From Argentina anserina (taxonomy: Eukaryota > Streptophyta > Magnoliopsida > Rosales > Rosaceae): a stretch of 64,000 nt of DNA. Below are positions 12,857 through 25,142 of this stretch, in pieces (position 1 is the first letter of the stretch; every line of letters begins with the position of its first letter). The stretch spans positions 23,993,555 to 24,057,554 of the forward strand of contig NC_065875.1 of NCBI RefSeq assembly GCF_933775445.1. The letters are read 5' to 3'. Below the pieces are notes generated by a model that saw nothing but the letters and a program-made list of their open reading frames with translations, was not told where the DNA came from and did not search any database. The position numbers and the translations under genes were made by a program.

Positions 12857-13210
12857 TCTTGAGAATATACATCCAATATGGGAAAATGAGACATAACCTG
12901 TGAGTTTATAAGAGTTTGGATTATTTTATTCATGGACAATTAGTTTTGGATGTGAACCACATATTACTTTATCATAGTATCAGAGCTGGTTGCCCACGTC
13001 CACGTATGAAGCCCAAATGACTATACGAACTTCATATCACCCAAAATGTTGTCTACGTGTATAGATTGAAATTCACCATACGTGCGAGAGCATGTTGAGA
13101 ATATACATCTCACATTGGAAATTGAGATATATCCTATGAGTTTATAAGGGTTTGGGTCACTCCATCCATTGTCATTTAATTTTAGATGTGAACCTCATAT
13201 CGCTTTTTCA
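12857..13210 (+). mobile_element. Complete TRIM (terminal-repeat retrotransposon in miniature)
   Basis: Two 118-bp direct repeats, 12857-12974 and 13093-13210, align along their whole length with scattered mismatches. The right copy begins TGTTGAG and ends TTTTTCA, giving TG...CA termini; the left copy begins TCTTGAG. Immediately inside the left repeat is TAGTATCAGAGCTGG, matching a tRNA-Met primer-binding site. A purine-rich GCGAGAG stretch lies before the right repeat, as a polypurine tract would. Five-base flanks GGAGC (12852-12856) and GGAAC (13211-13215) look like a target duplication with one mutation. The internal region is only 118 bp and non-coding, so the element must have been mobilised in trans. 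LTR divergence indicates an old insertion. Confidence 0.9.
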
Positions 13211-13215
13211 GGAAC

Positions 13216-16200
13216 AACCAAATTTGACCAAACAATCATCTATTGTTTTCATTCCTTTTACCTAATGGCATTGTATTTCTAGAAGTAGTTATATGATCAT
13301 GTATTGATCGACATGTCTGCACTATATTCTCTTCTCATAACCATGAGTTCGATTATCTACATATTAAGCAGATCAACTTCACAGTTTATACAATATTACT
13401 AGATATAATGGTTATCTAGCTAGTTTGACATAAACTATATGAAGATTGCTCATTTTCATAGAAGGTGTGCCAATCATTCTACAAGCTAAGTACATGAATA
13501 TACCTTAAAGGCTTATTGATCATTTGTTATATGCTCTACCCGAGCTAAAGCCTAAAGACATGATTAAGATTTTGGTGTTCTTAACTTAAAAAAAAAAGTC
13601 TCTTATGCAGTTCGGTGGTCCTATTTTCTCTCCTTCTGCTGGTGGTCCTAATTGATCCCATAAAGTTATAGCTTGGAAACATAGATTGCGTATGTAACAC
13701 TAATATGGAGTTCAAAACTAATTTTGAGTCTTGAAACCCATTCAAAGTCTAATAGTTTGCTTCTTCACATATGCCTCTGGTTCAATATGCTTCCTCAACA
13801 TTTCATCTCAGCTCTAGATCTTAAGGTTTCCCAGGGAATATATTAACTGGGTGATAGAGTTGCAAGCTTGTTTCTCATATTATCAGAAAGCCAACAAAAT
13901 ATGCCCTATTAGTCAATGTTGTTATGGCTGAAAGCAACATTAACGCAAACCTCACTTCAAATTTGTCAATGAAATGATTGGTTGGGAAAGTTGAGATATA
14001 AAATACAAACGTGTGGGGAAGTAACTTCAATTCACCAAGTTATTCTCCTCTACCTATCAATTTAATCTTTCATATTGCAAATGGGAAATGAAATCAATGA
14101 TTATTTTAGCAAGTCGTTAAACTAGAACATAGTCTAACATCTTGCATCAAGTGGCATATAATCCAGTCTTCCCTAATCTATTGTAACTTGGCATTCTCAA
14201 TTTACATTCTAAATTTAGTAGAAGGAAGTTGAAGACAAGTAACTAGAAGTTCTATTGAAAACAAAAGAATTTCAAACAAAACCTCTAATGATTGGAGAGG
14301 AAAATAATCAAGAAAAGTAGAAATATAGGTGGATGGTATAAAAGCTAAAGTAAATGGTTGGAGACAAGGCAATGGAAGTCCATGTGAGTGATATAATCAC
14401 CTGGTGTTTATTTATTACATATATCAATTAATTGTTGGATTTATGTTTGCCATTTCTGAGTTCTGGGCTAAAAAGGCATTTGGCATATTGTTAAATTTAG
14501 ACAGTCTTTTAGTTTAAGGATTCAAAAAGACTTTCAGTTTGATTCATTGGATCCAAGACTTGAGGCCTACCAGTACTAATTCATAGTGAATAAGGACAAT
14601 AATTCAATCCAATTATGTTGATCTACTTTTGGCATATCAAAGCTTTAGCAAGTGCAAGTTGATTTCTTGTGATTTTGAGACAAACTTAATTGGTCATTAG
14701 AAAATTAGCTTGTTGGTCCTGAAGTCTTGAACTCTTGATGTTATTTTTTTGGTGGGTACATGGTTGTTCATGTCAAAATTCATATTGGTAATGAACTTAT
14801 GAGTTCTGGACAGACCTTCCAAGCAAAAGTTACAAAGAAAATCTATACAGAATTGCAGAGTGTACCTAACATTATACAAATTATTGACAAAAACGAAATG
14901 AAAGTCAAATTTTAGTATAAAATATCAATGTTTAAGATGACATGATAAATATTGGGTTACTTGCATCTCGGTACATTGAATAAATGTGAAAAGTACGAAT
15001 TTTAAGAAGAGTTGAGTGTCTAACTTCAATAGAATGCTCTCAACGAAATAAACGCTCAAGACAGATTGCGGTTGCGGGTGGGCACTCCACACATTTAGGG
15101 TCATATTTTACCCACATAATGGAACATATTTTAGGTTTGATTTCAGGTTTGATAGGCCTTAATGATGCATTGATGCTTCATTGGCTGTTTCAATACGTTA
15201 AAATTGCACCACATGATGGATGTTAACAAACTCTGTTCAAATTCATTGTTTGTACGTTTATACATTTGATGAAAGAAGAAGGGGTCTTTGATGAACAGCC
15301 AACTGGGGATGAGTAACGAAAAACCTAATCACAAGTTTGTCAATGAGTGAAGGAAAGGAAAGAGGGTCTAAATCAGATGATGTAAGAAGAACAAAACCCA
15401 CTTGTTTGTATATTGGTCCACTTGTCTATTATCAAGCTACTCTGATGCTTTGGGGCCTCCCAAAATGGACTACTTCTCTTTTCAATTGATGTACATTTTT
15501 TGCACTAGAAATCATCAATGTGTATTTCCCACTCATATATCAATCTTTCATCATTTTGATTGAGAGGCATATTCCCTCTCTAGAAGTCTTTCTAACGAGG
15601 ACTATCTTGTTAAAGACTAAAGACTTAATTATTAATTAGACATATTTTTTTATTATATTTTTTATCTCAACCGTTTACATTTTAATTCTATATAAATAGA
15701 TTATTTGTATAAATTTTCAGCCAATTTGATAATAGTTAAGGTATCAAAGTAGATTAAATAGTGAACGGACAAAAATTGTCAAACATGAACTGTTCAAGTT
15801 CATAATGAGTATTCACATTTATGAATATTTTGACGATTTTCAATTTGAACAAAATTTACAATGATGATCTACTCATATATATCTACAAACTAAACAGTCA
15901 AGATTTGAATATAAGATCGAAAAGTGAGTGAACCTCTTTGGTCCTCAACAAGATGATCCTCATTGGAAATGCTCCCTTCCATCTCCATCACCAGAGACAT
16001 GACCCTTCTTTTTGAGAGATTGAAATTTTCAAAATGGGGTTACCTGAAAGATAGTTACAGTAGGATGTGAGTTTGTGGCTTTTTCTTGCCCTAAAAATTG
16101 AAGCACAGAAAAAAAAATCCAACCTAAATGATGGGATGTAGAGCAACTGAAAACCGACAAGCAACCACCTCCCCTCCCAAAGGCCACAGAAAACAAACAG

Positions 16201-18574
16201 CAGCTATCTCAATCCTACTCATAAGTTATTCTTTTATGAAGTCTGTCAATTTAGCTGTTTAATACGATCATTTCTTGTTGTTTTATTGGTTTGCTTTATG
16301 AAAACAGTGACCTTTTATCTCACTCCCTCTGAAAACTCCTACAGATTCCCCTTGAATTAATTCAGCTGCTATTGGAGTCTCTTTAGTTGTATGGTGCTCC
16401 AGAGTAAAGAAATTCTGTATAAAAGTGTGAAATCTAACCTACAGTAATGTTCCCCCATAGGTGATAAAAGCCTTTTACTTCTGTAACACTCAGTGAAATC
16501 AGGCAGCTCCCAGGAAAGTTTGCCTTAACCTGAGTAGGAATGGAAAGAGGTGGAATGATTCCTGAGGCCACTAATATAAATCTCAACCAGTGATTTAGTG
16601 AATGTATGGCTTAGAAAAGAAAAGAATTTCAGCCAAGAAAACAAAGCATAGAAATCATATGATTGTTGGATTTTGTTGCTAAAGGACTAAATGGCCCAAC
16701 GAATTATTGGTGCTATGTTGGACTGCACTCTAACCCCAACTTCAAATCAATCCCAAGTGAAAAGAAAAAAACTTCAATTCCAATGCTTATTGAGGAATCA
16801 TGCCAAAAATGTTAAGATCAAGTGGTCACCTATGAAAACAAGAAAATATAGGATTAACCAATGCTCACTATACTAAATTCAGCCTTTCCCAAATTACAAT
16901 ACATATTGGATTATGAAATTATAGAAAAAGAGAACATATAGGTCTATTTTTGTTAATGATCAAACTTCATAGAACATTCAACATAATTAAATAAGGATTC
17001 TAAGAATTACTGTTCTGAATATGTATTCATGCTGTGGATTGCTAAGTGGATTTTAAAGAACCTTTCTGATATATTCAGTAGTCCACATTCCTCAAACATG
17101 TATATCAATTATCAAACAAACACATACAATTCATGATACATAAAGAAAAATAAGAAAAAGAAAAAAGATCTATAATACAGTGATTCTATTTGATTCCTAG
17201 CCATTACTCTTAGAAAAGTAGATCTCAACAAAAGAAACGGGAAAAAGAGGGAGGATGAAAAAATAATTGAAAATAAAGCAGGCACATTTGCAAGACTAGA
17301 CTGTAACATAGAAGCCAGGGAGAATTCCTTTAATGAAATTAATACTTCCCCACAGGTAACTGATGTAGGCCAAGGTTGAGATGACTATAATGCTAGTAGC
17401 AGAAAAAAAAACTAAGATAGAGATGGAATGGTACTTACTTTCCTGCATTAATTGAATCATTGATCCGTTTTGCAGCTTCATTATAGCATGATGATATTGA
17501 CCTGCCTCGTCTCTTCATCTTTTACATGTATACAGTAGCATAATCAGCAGTTAGGACTTAGGAGAGTTCTCATCATTTAATTTGCTCAATCAGTGCCAGC
17601 TTTTCGAAAGAGGCACATTATGATCAAAACCTTTCCTTTGCATCTGACCAGCATGAAATCATGCATCTAAAAATGAACAGCAACACAGATTGATCAAAGT
17701 AAAAAAAAAAAACTAGCATAGCTGCAGAAGGATGCTGCCTTAACTGTTAGAAATATATCACATATCGATAAATAGTAGCTACCCTGTCAATACAACCTAA
17801 AAAATATAATGGCTAATATTGCTTGACTAGCTGACCAGTTGCTTTAATAATTGAAACAGTACCTACTATGAATTAACTAGCAGGTGGAAATAAACAGTAC
17901 TGATTCATCTATGTAAAACATAATGATATGCCATATTAACTGATGCAATTGAATGCCAATGCAGTGAATCCAGAATCAGCGAGATAAGTCAGAATGATGC
18001 ATCAAGTTATATAGGTTGCAGCAACCAATTGTATTTCTTATCTTTGTTGAGTAACCCTATTCTGTTGGTTTCTATAATTTAATCTCCTAAAAGCTCTATA
18101 ACCAGAAGCACACAAGGGAAGAGTACACAAGAGAGCTAAATGGGATATGAACAAAACCAACAGCAAGTTCATAGCCCAACAGAAAAGAAAGATTGCAGTT
18201 ATGCAAACATATATAGGCAGACAGCAAACTTTAAGAGTAAAAAAAAGAAAAAAGATCAAGAGAAAACAAATGAAACTTAAATAGCTAGCTTGAAGCCAAA
18301 AATAACCCGAAAATTACAACCTTTGAAATTAAAGGGAAACCTGATTATATGACAATCAATGCCGATACTTTGAAAATTTGGCATGATTACTACATTGTGT
18401 AAGATGTCACGAATCAAAATTCGAGGTACGGTACAACTAGCAGAGACACCAGAACATAATCTGTCTTTCCTAAGCTCTGACTAGGATACAAAATGCAACA
18501 ACATTAGCGTTCTTCTTGAATATCTGTCTTACGTAAATTCTAACCAACAGTTTCCACTGAAGCATCAAAATCTC
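13216..18574. other. Long AT-rich intergenic region
   Basis: This 5.4-kb stretch between the TRIM and the RimP gene shows only short, low-complexity frames. No transposase or RNA gene was recognised. A possible coding snippet near 17300-17515 (minus strand) has a splice-like donor but no recognisable homology, and is listed among the rejected items. Confidence 0.4.
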
Positions 18575-20497
18575 TCAACTTGAGTTCAGGTACAGAAGTA
18601 CCCTTTTATGCACAGAAAATGGCAATTTTAGTCTCCAATCGATCTGTTTACGTGTTAATGGTCTGCCTTTCCTATCCGGATCCCTGTTTTCCTTCACATT
18701 TGCCAACTTCCACACACAGCTCTCTGAATCTGTCTCAACGGACTCCAGCATAAATACTCCATCTTTTTCTAGATGTTTAGAATCCACATCTAAATAACAT
18801 ACTCTCATGGCCTTGTCTTTAAACCGAGGTAAATCATCTGGTACCTTTAGTAACCTCTCTGCACCAGGAGATGATACCTTCAAAACAAAAGACAATCTAT
18901 TACTACACATTTTTGAATCGATCAAACATGACAAAGACTTGATTGAGATGAACCTCAACAGCCAAATCTTCAGGTATTTCACCGAGTGCTCCAACATCAT
19001 CCAACTTTCTCTTGTATTCTTTACTGTAGCACCCAAGCTCCTCCATACTTGGACACCCGTATCTGATATTCAAAGGATATTATATCACAAGGCTAACAAC
19101 ACAAATGATCACTATCATCACATTTGAAAGGAAAAAGAAAAAGGAGATGATAGTACTGTTCAATAAGTAAAATTAAGCCTTCTCCTCTGATAAAACAAAC
19201 AAATTTTGTGCCAAGAAAAAGTTTTGGATCAAGGTATTTACTTTTCCCTTGCTTTTTTTTTTTCTATAGCAGCCTCCAACAAACAATGAAGCGAAAGAAA
19301 AGATGGAGGCATCTATATTAGGGCCTCATCCAGTATTTTTGTTACAAAAAAAAAAGGAAGAGAAGGAAACTCAGTCTCTAATGTGCATTCATGTTAAGCA
19401 CGTTTAACCCTATTAAGCTCAATTAAATAAGGAATTGGTGCATAAACAAAACAAAAGTTTGGTGCCAAAGTTGAAACGAGTGCATGTCAAGCTGCTTGCA
19501 AGTTTGTCAATGAAAAGAGCAGACAAATTACTCGTTGGAGAGTTTGTCCAGTCTCACAAACACATATCCTCGAGGAGTAGTCTTGAAAGAGAAGAGCTTT
19601 ATGTCATCAGAAAATTGTGTCAACACCTCACGAGCAATGGACAGTGCCCGCTCACCCCAGGGAACACCCTGGAGCACCACTCCACCCCCATCGCCTCCAT
19701 CACCAGCCTATATAGACCAATTACTAAAGTGATCAAACAATACCCCAGTTTTAAGCTAAAAATGAAGAATGAGCAACCAAAGTGTTCAGGCCACAATAAC
19801 ATACCGTAGGCTCGGCAACATCCTCATCCTCCCAACCATCTGTACTATCTCCATCTTCCCGACCATCTGAAATCCCTCCCTCTTCCATTTCTTCACCTGA
19901 AAATCCAGAGTTGCACTACCATAAGAGACAATATCACAGCTGTATATCAATATGCATATATGAAAACGCCGCACCAATCTTACATTAACCATTCTTGTGT
20001 TACTTGAGCCTCAGATAATCACAAATTTAAAGAACCCATCAATTGCTTAACTCTTATGTTAGATATAAAGCGTGCTATAGTACTAAAGCTGTGGCCTTTA
20101 CAACTATCACTGAGCTACTACCTATTTCAGTAAATAAAAACCCCAAGTTTGACATACCCAGATAATTAAAAGCCAAAACTAAGTAGAACAAAAATGGGTA
20201 CAGCAGAAATTGCAGAAAGCATCGAGCTTTACCCTGAAAGGTGTCATCTTGGTAATCGTCAAAATCCTTAGACGAGTGGGTGTTTAGGAATCGAAAAGTA
20301 GATGGAGAAATAATTGTGAGTCTGGGTTTAGGAGAGAAACCAATCAAAGAAGAAGAAGAAATAAGAGGGTTTAAGAGATGAGAGGGTTTAAGGGGTTGTT
20401 GTACAGGGTGGGTTGATAATAAGAAAGAGAGGCTTCTTGAAGATGTGAGACACCTTCGAGCGCTGTGCGAATGTGATCGTAGGAGGAGCCTCATCAT
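18575..20497 (-). CDS. RimP-like (UPF0090/DUF150) ribosome maturation factor, organelle-targeted
   Basis: Five minus-strand exons (20233-20497, 19805-19896, 19532-19707, 18954-19062, 18575-18877) join in phase to give 314 residues. The N-terminal ~85 residues are Arg- and Ser-rich with few acidic residues, a typical plastid or mitochondrial transit peptide. An acidic linker (EEMEEGGISDGREDGD) follows. The RimP-like core then begins near GERALSIAREVL and includes the conserved VSSPGAERLL motif, equivalent to the bacterial SSPGLDRPL signature. Bacterial RimP helps 30S ribosomal subunit maturation, so a role in organellar small-subunit assembly is inferred. From memory Arabidopsis At1g69210 is the same family and lies between FLN2 and SIK1, matching the position here. 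A decayed partial copy lies at 22935-23260. Confidence 0.88.
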
Positions 20498-20948
20498 TCT
20501 GGTCGATGTTTTGAAGTTCGAAGGAAGCTAGGAACACAAGAACAAGCTGGACTGAAATTAAGGTGAAGGATCTAAGATGAAAGACTTCGCATTTCACTTA
20601 ACTAAGTACGATGATGTCTTTTTCTTTTTTTTATGAGGATGAGTAGATAATGTCATGTAGCAAATGTGACGGGAAATAACAATGAAAACAGTTTAGGCAT
20701 GAAAGGTTGCGATGTCATGTAGATGATGCCTTTCAAAGGCTCCTCTGATCGAATAAGAAAGTTTTACCTATTGAAAGTAGGATGATTCAATATCAAAGTA
20801 ACGTAGGATTGTTTACTGGACTTTCTTAATTTTATCTTTTAATTTCCTGACTATGTTTGGGAATATCTCTTCCTAATTGTTTGGAGAAGGTCTCACCTTG
20901 GCAGTGTAGGCTTATTGTAAAAGTCTATAAATAGGCACCTTGGGTGTC
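20498..20948. other. Divergent promoter region between RimP and the GH17 pseudogene
   Basis: This 450-bp spacer carries a good TATAAATA box at 20925-20932 facing the GH17 pseudogene. It is so close to the ATG at 20949 that the likely transcription start would fall at or beyond that ATG. No clear element was seen for the RimP side. Confidence 0.5.
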
Positions 20949-22531
20949 ATGCAATTATACATGTTCTTCAATAAGAAGGTGCTGATAATTTTCAGTGATC
21001 TGCTAGCAAACTTTCCATCTCTACAGAAGAAAACAGTTCAATGGAAGTGGTACAATGTTGCTTTTCTACTTCTATGTTGGTTCATCTGTTTCTCAGGGCT
21101 TGGATTCGTACAAAGAGCTGAAGCGCTTGGCATCAACTACGGCCAACTCGGGGACAATTTGCTTCAACCACAACAAGTCGTGAGCCTCTTAAAGTCCAAC
21201 AACATCACAGAAGCAAGGATTTACGACACCAACCCTCAAATTCAGATATTGAGCTCATTGTTACAGTGGAAAACGACATGTTAAGCCAAATGACCAACTC
21301 CGAAGCAGCAGTACAATGGGTGGTTACACGCATCAAGCCTTACGTTCCAGCAACAAAAATCACAGGCATTATGCTAGGGAACGAGGTCGATGCCACAGAT
21401 TTGCTACCTAGCCTTGTACCAGCCATGTCCAACATTCAGAGGGCATTGTCTCAGTTAGGCTATGATTCACACATCAAGGTGTCATCCCCCTTTTCTTATG
21501 CTGTGATGGGAGAGTCGTATCCACCTTCTGCCGCTAGTTTCAAACCCGAGGTCTCCCATGTAATGACGCAATTATTAGAGCTTTTATCAACCAGGAAGAC
21601 ACCGTTTTGGATTAATGCATATCCTTACTTTGCGTACAGAGACAACTCCAAAGATATTTCTCTAGAATATGCCCTATTACACAATGTCAATTCGTCAGCA
21701 GGAGTAACCGACCCTAGTAGCAATTTGCACTATGACAATGTTGTTGTATGCTCAAGTAGATGCAGTCACTTATGCCATTCAAGCTTTAGGGTTTGATGAT
21801 ATAGAAGTTAAGGTCGCCGAAACAGGATGGCAGTCAAAAGGGAATGATGATGAAATTGGTGCAAGTATGGAGAATGCTGCAACATACAATGGTAACTTGT
21901 TGAAGAGGCAATCGGCTAAGTAAGGTACACCTTTGAAGTCTAGCCTTGACGTCTATATTTTTGCTCTTTTCAACGAGAACAAGAAGCAGGGACCAACTTC
22001 AGAGAGGAATTTTGGTCTGTTTAACCCGGATGGAAGTGTAGCTTATGATGTGGGCTTGTCTGGATTATCATCTGCCGCAAGTTCAGTTCCTAACACAACT
22101 GCTGCTTCAGCACCCCCTGCCCCTATGATCCCTACCCCAACAAAAAAAACCATCAAACACAGCTCCTAATTCAACTCACTCCTCACCCCCAACCCCAACC
22201 CAATTAGACCCACCATCGGCTCCTAAATCAACTAATGCCTTATCACCCCCAACCCCAACCCGACCAGAAGTACTGATCTCAGGTACAAATTCAAGTGATG
22301 CATCATCACCCCCAACCCCAACCCCAAGCCTACCAGAACCACCAACCTCGTCACCTCCTGAAAAAAAATGTGAGCGATTCATGTGGTCAGCCTAGTGCCA
22401 AGAAAGCAAAAACCCCAAGCTGGGCGTACTGGCTCATCGTTCTTGGTTCGCTAAATCTAGTTGGAGTCATTGTCATCGGCCTTTTTATTTTATATAATTT
22501 GTATTGTAGTAATAGACTAATAGATGATTAA
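20949..22531 (+). pseudogene. GH17 glucan endo-1,3-beta-glucosidase, multiply disrupted
   Basis: The remains of a plant beta-1,3-glucanase are readable in successive frames. They start with a signal-anchor-like hydrophobic segment (WYNVAFLLLCWFICF), then the GH17 core start LGINYGQLGDNL. The acid/base motif survives as GNEV near 21380 and the nucleophile motif as VAETGW near 21815. A Pro-, Ser- and Thr-rich linker with repeated SPPTPT follows, then a terminal hydrophobic segment (YWLIVLGSLNLVGVIVIG). Five lesions are visible: a frameshift with probable deletion at about 21255-21280, a frameshift at about 21735-21750, an in-frame TAA at 21921-21923, and frame changes at A-runs 22142-22149 and 22362-22369. 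Neighbouring genes are intact, so poor sequence quality is a less likely explanation. GH17 enzymes hydrolyse callose in cell walls and plasmodesmata. Confidence 0.85.
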
Positions 22532-22560
22532 ACTTTTTCTGTTTACCGTCATGACAACTT

Positions 22561-22895
22561 AGGCTAAACAGAAACAACATAGGCCACAACTAAAGACTAC
22601 TCTCAGTACTCTATTGCCACCCAGTTGCTCTACCTTAGATTATCTAGCATCAACTGCCTCCGTCATTGATGAAAAGAAACATGGCTATACCTCAGTACAT
22701 TGTCAGAATATACATGGCTACAAACGAAGAAACAATCGCCAAAGTTTTTGAATAGTCTGCTGTTCTTGAGTTAGGCACTGAATTACTAGCTGCAGATATG
22801 AACACACTAATCAGTGATCTTTTTGAATCACAACTAGTAATAAAAGAAATTGAATGAGTGCCTTGACAATAAGGCATCTTCAGGAATGAACCAAC
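22561..22895 (-). pseudogene. Decayed duplicate of the SIK1 3' end
   Basis: 22561-22775 is clearly alignable to the SIK1 3' UTR and last exon at about 25541-25795: both contain CATAGGCCA(C/G)AACTAAAG, CTACCTTAGATTATCTAGC and GGCTACAAACGAAGAA. 22800-22895 then matches the SIK1 intron near 26335-26430 (shared CTTGACAATAAGGCATCTTC). The intervening SIK1 exons are missing and the exon-18 copy no longer encodes the C-terminus, so this is an old, internally deleted fragment. It forms part of a RimP-SIK1 tandem duplication relic. Confidence 0.8.
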
Positions 22896-22934
22896 GGGAA
22901 CGTTTCGCCTTAAATATATGCATTGAAGTGTACC

Positions 22935-23260
22935 CATGTAGTCATGTTAACTTGTTAAGCATGCCTTCCTCTATTAAAGCTCATCTAAATGAAGAAATGG
23001 TGCTCACACCAAGGAGGCAGGGAACACAATGCATGCCACTCCACTGTATCACCAACCTAAATATATAGACGAATTACTAGCATCTATCATTAAACATAAC
23101 TTTCGTCACGAGATAAAATGAAGAACGAGCAACCAAAGTGTTCAAGCCACAATAATGTACTATAGGCTCAGTGACATGCTCGTCCTCCAACCAACTGTAC
23201 TATCTCCTTCTTCCCATCCATCAGATATCCATCCCTCTTCTGTTTCATCTGTTTGCTTGA
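22935..23260 (-). pseudogene. Decayed duplicate of RimP-like gene exons 2-3
   Basis: This stretch aligns with the RimP gene at about 19385-19900. Shared blocks include GAGCAACCAAAGTGTTCA, CTGTACTATCTCC and the run around the exon-2 acceptor. Most of exon 3 is deleted and the frame is lost. Order and orientation next to the SIK1 fragment fit a tandem copy of the RimP-SIK1 pair. Confidence 0.78.
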
Positions 23261-24457
23261 AATATGTCCGGATCACCTTCCATCCAGTGAACACCAATGC
23301 TGTTTTTATTGCTTAAATTTTCTGTACGTCTCACTTTTCTATTTCTTATGTTTGAACAACAGCAGTTATTCGGTTCCACTTTTTCGGTTAGATTAAACTA
23401 CATGGTACCATAATGAAGCTGCATTTTGATGCTAACTTTTCAATACAAAAGGGTCAATACATGTTGTATCTCAAAAGTTCATACCTAGTAGAGGTTGAAG
23501 CGCCTTCAGTCAACAACACGAGCCAAACCACCGCTAACAGTGGCCACTGATCTAAAAACAAAGACAGAATATTTGGTTTTTTTTTTGTATTTTTTTCTTC
23601 ACTTCATTAACCATTGATGTACTTGTTTAGAAGATTAACCAAATAACCATTAATATAAATAACGAAGTACTAATTGAAAAGCTTAACCATAGTTAGATAA
23701 CAACATAACAACGCTGAAGGTTGGAAAATGTTAAATGGTGGTGGTTACTGACCATTTTCTCTGGTCCTCTCTTCTTTTTAAACCTAACAATATTACAAGT
23801 CTTCTCTTCTAAGGGCATCTCCAAGAGACTAGTTATTATGATTTTTTTTTAGTTTTTAAACAAAATTTATGATAATTTTTATTTACATCAGACTAGCTAT
23901 TTCTAAGTTAGATTTAGCTTTAGCTAAAAACTTTAGCTAGAAAAGAGAAAAAATAACTCTAGCTAAACTATATTATATATTTAAATTTAAATTAATTTAA
24001 GAATAACTATCATTGATGGAGTACAACTGAGGATAGCTAAATGTTGTTTTTATCTATTTTTAACTATTGAAATGTTTAACGGTATGCGCTCAGAATAAAA
24101 GTAAAGTACAAGACTCAAAAAACATACCGCCCTACCAAAGAAAATAAAGAGACAGCAAACAAAAGAAGAGTAATAACCCGAATATAGAACAATGATTTCT
24201 TCCGGACGCACAACCATCACCGTTATGAATTTCACTTGTGTTTGTTGGATAGAAACCATTCGTCGCAAGGCCGCAGTGACCTTCAGGGGAACCGGCATTT
24301 CGAAGAGGGGGATGTGGCCTGCGATATTGATTGAATGCAAGGCAATTGCAAGCTCTGTGAGAAGAACATTATTTCCTAGCCATTTGAAATAATCAACAAC
24401 TGATCACGAGATCAGTGAATTGGGGTGTCTTATAGGAGGCAGTAGTAAAGTAGTAAA
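23261..24457. other. Spacer with an unrecognised coding-like fragment
   Basis: The stretch is mostly AT-rich sequence. On the minus strand, about 24120-24360 reads open as a 70-80 residue peptide with normal amino-acid composition (GNNVLLTELAIAL, then IPLFEMPVPLK). I do not recognise it. It may belong with the fragment at 24458-25142 or may be a gene relic. No splice-consistent model could be built. Confidence 0.3.
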
Positions 24458-25142
24458 CTAAGGTGTGTCTATCTCTTGGTTAAGAGAAGCGTACAGCTCC
24501 AAGGCTCTCTTGAAGTGCCGGTGTACAAGGTTACGTGTTTGGGCCATCTCAACTAGGGGTGGGCACGGGACGGGATGTGACGAGGCTCATCCCACGTCCC
24601 GTCCCACTCTTTTGAATCGGGACGGGATCGGGACGGGACGAGGGTTTTTAAGAATGCACCCCACCCGGGATTAATTCCGGTTGGGACGGGACGGGATCGG
24701 GACGGGACAAATCTCACATTCCTATAAAGTTAAATAAAAACCTATATTTTTACTTTTTCATTAACAAAATAACATTTAATAATGAAATTTTAACCAAAAA
24801 AATACATATTATGTTCAAAATATTATAATTTACTATTATTATTTGAATTGATATAATTTTAGAGTTATTAAGAACATAAATTAGTTTCATTTTGATACAA
24901 ATATATAAGAATTTTTAAGTTTTCATTAAAGGTGAGACGGGACGAGACGAAGCGGGATATAAATTATTCGTCTCACGTCTCATCCCACTATTATGAAACA
25001 TGACGGGATCGGGACGGGACGAACGTTTTTAGACCTCCGTCCCGTCCCGACCCTATGAATTTCGGGACGGGATCGAGATTTCCGTTTTTTATGACCACCC
25101 CTAATCTCAACCATTCCTAATTGTTTCAGAAACAATGGGAAA
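24458..25142 (-). pseudogene. Unrecognised terminal exon interrupted by a hAT insertion
   Basis: If the 550-bp hAT element and one copy of its target duplication are ignored, the minus strand reads openly from a CCCCAG acceptor at 25143 to a TAG at 24458-24460. The peptide is about 40 residues, with segments FLKQLGMVEMAQTRN and FKRALELYASLNQE. The amphipathic helical character looks protein-like, but the family is unknown to me. The insertion would destroy it. Confidence 0.35.
24554..25103. mobile_element. Non-autonomous hAT element (550 bp) with 8-bp target duplication
   Basis: Termini are TAGGGGTGGGCA at the left and TGACCACCCCTA at the right, an imperfect inverted repeat. The flanks are identical 8-bp sequences, ATCTCAAC at 24546-24553 and 25104-25111, the hAT hallmark. 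Subterminal regions carry many copies of CGGGACGGGAT in both orientations, typical of transposase-binding arrays. There is no transposase frame. Confidence 0.93.

Noticed and set aside
17296..17515. Possible short exon (MKRRGRSIS...) with a GTAAGT donor and a hydrophobic frame beyond it
   Set aside because: No recognisable homology, no second exon in phase and AT-rich surroundings. One donor-like site is expected by chance.
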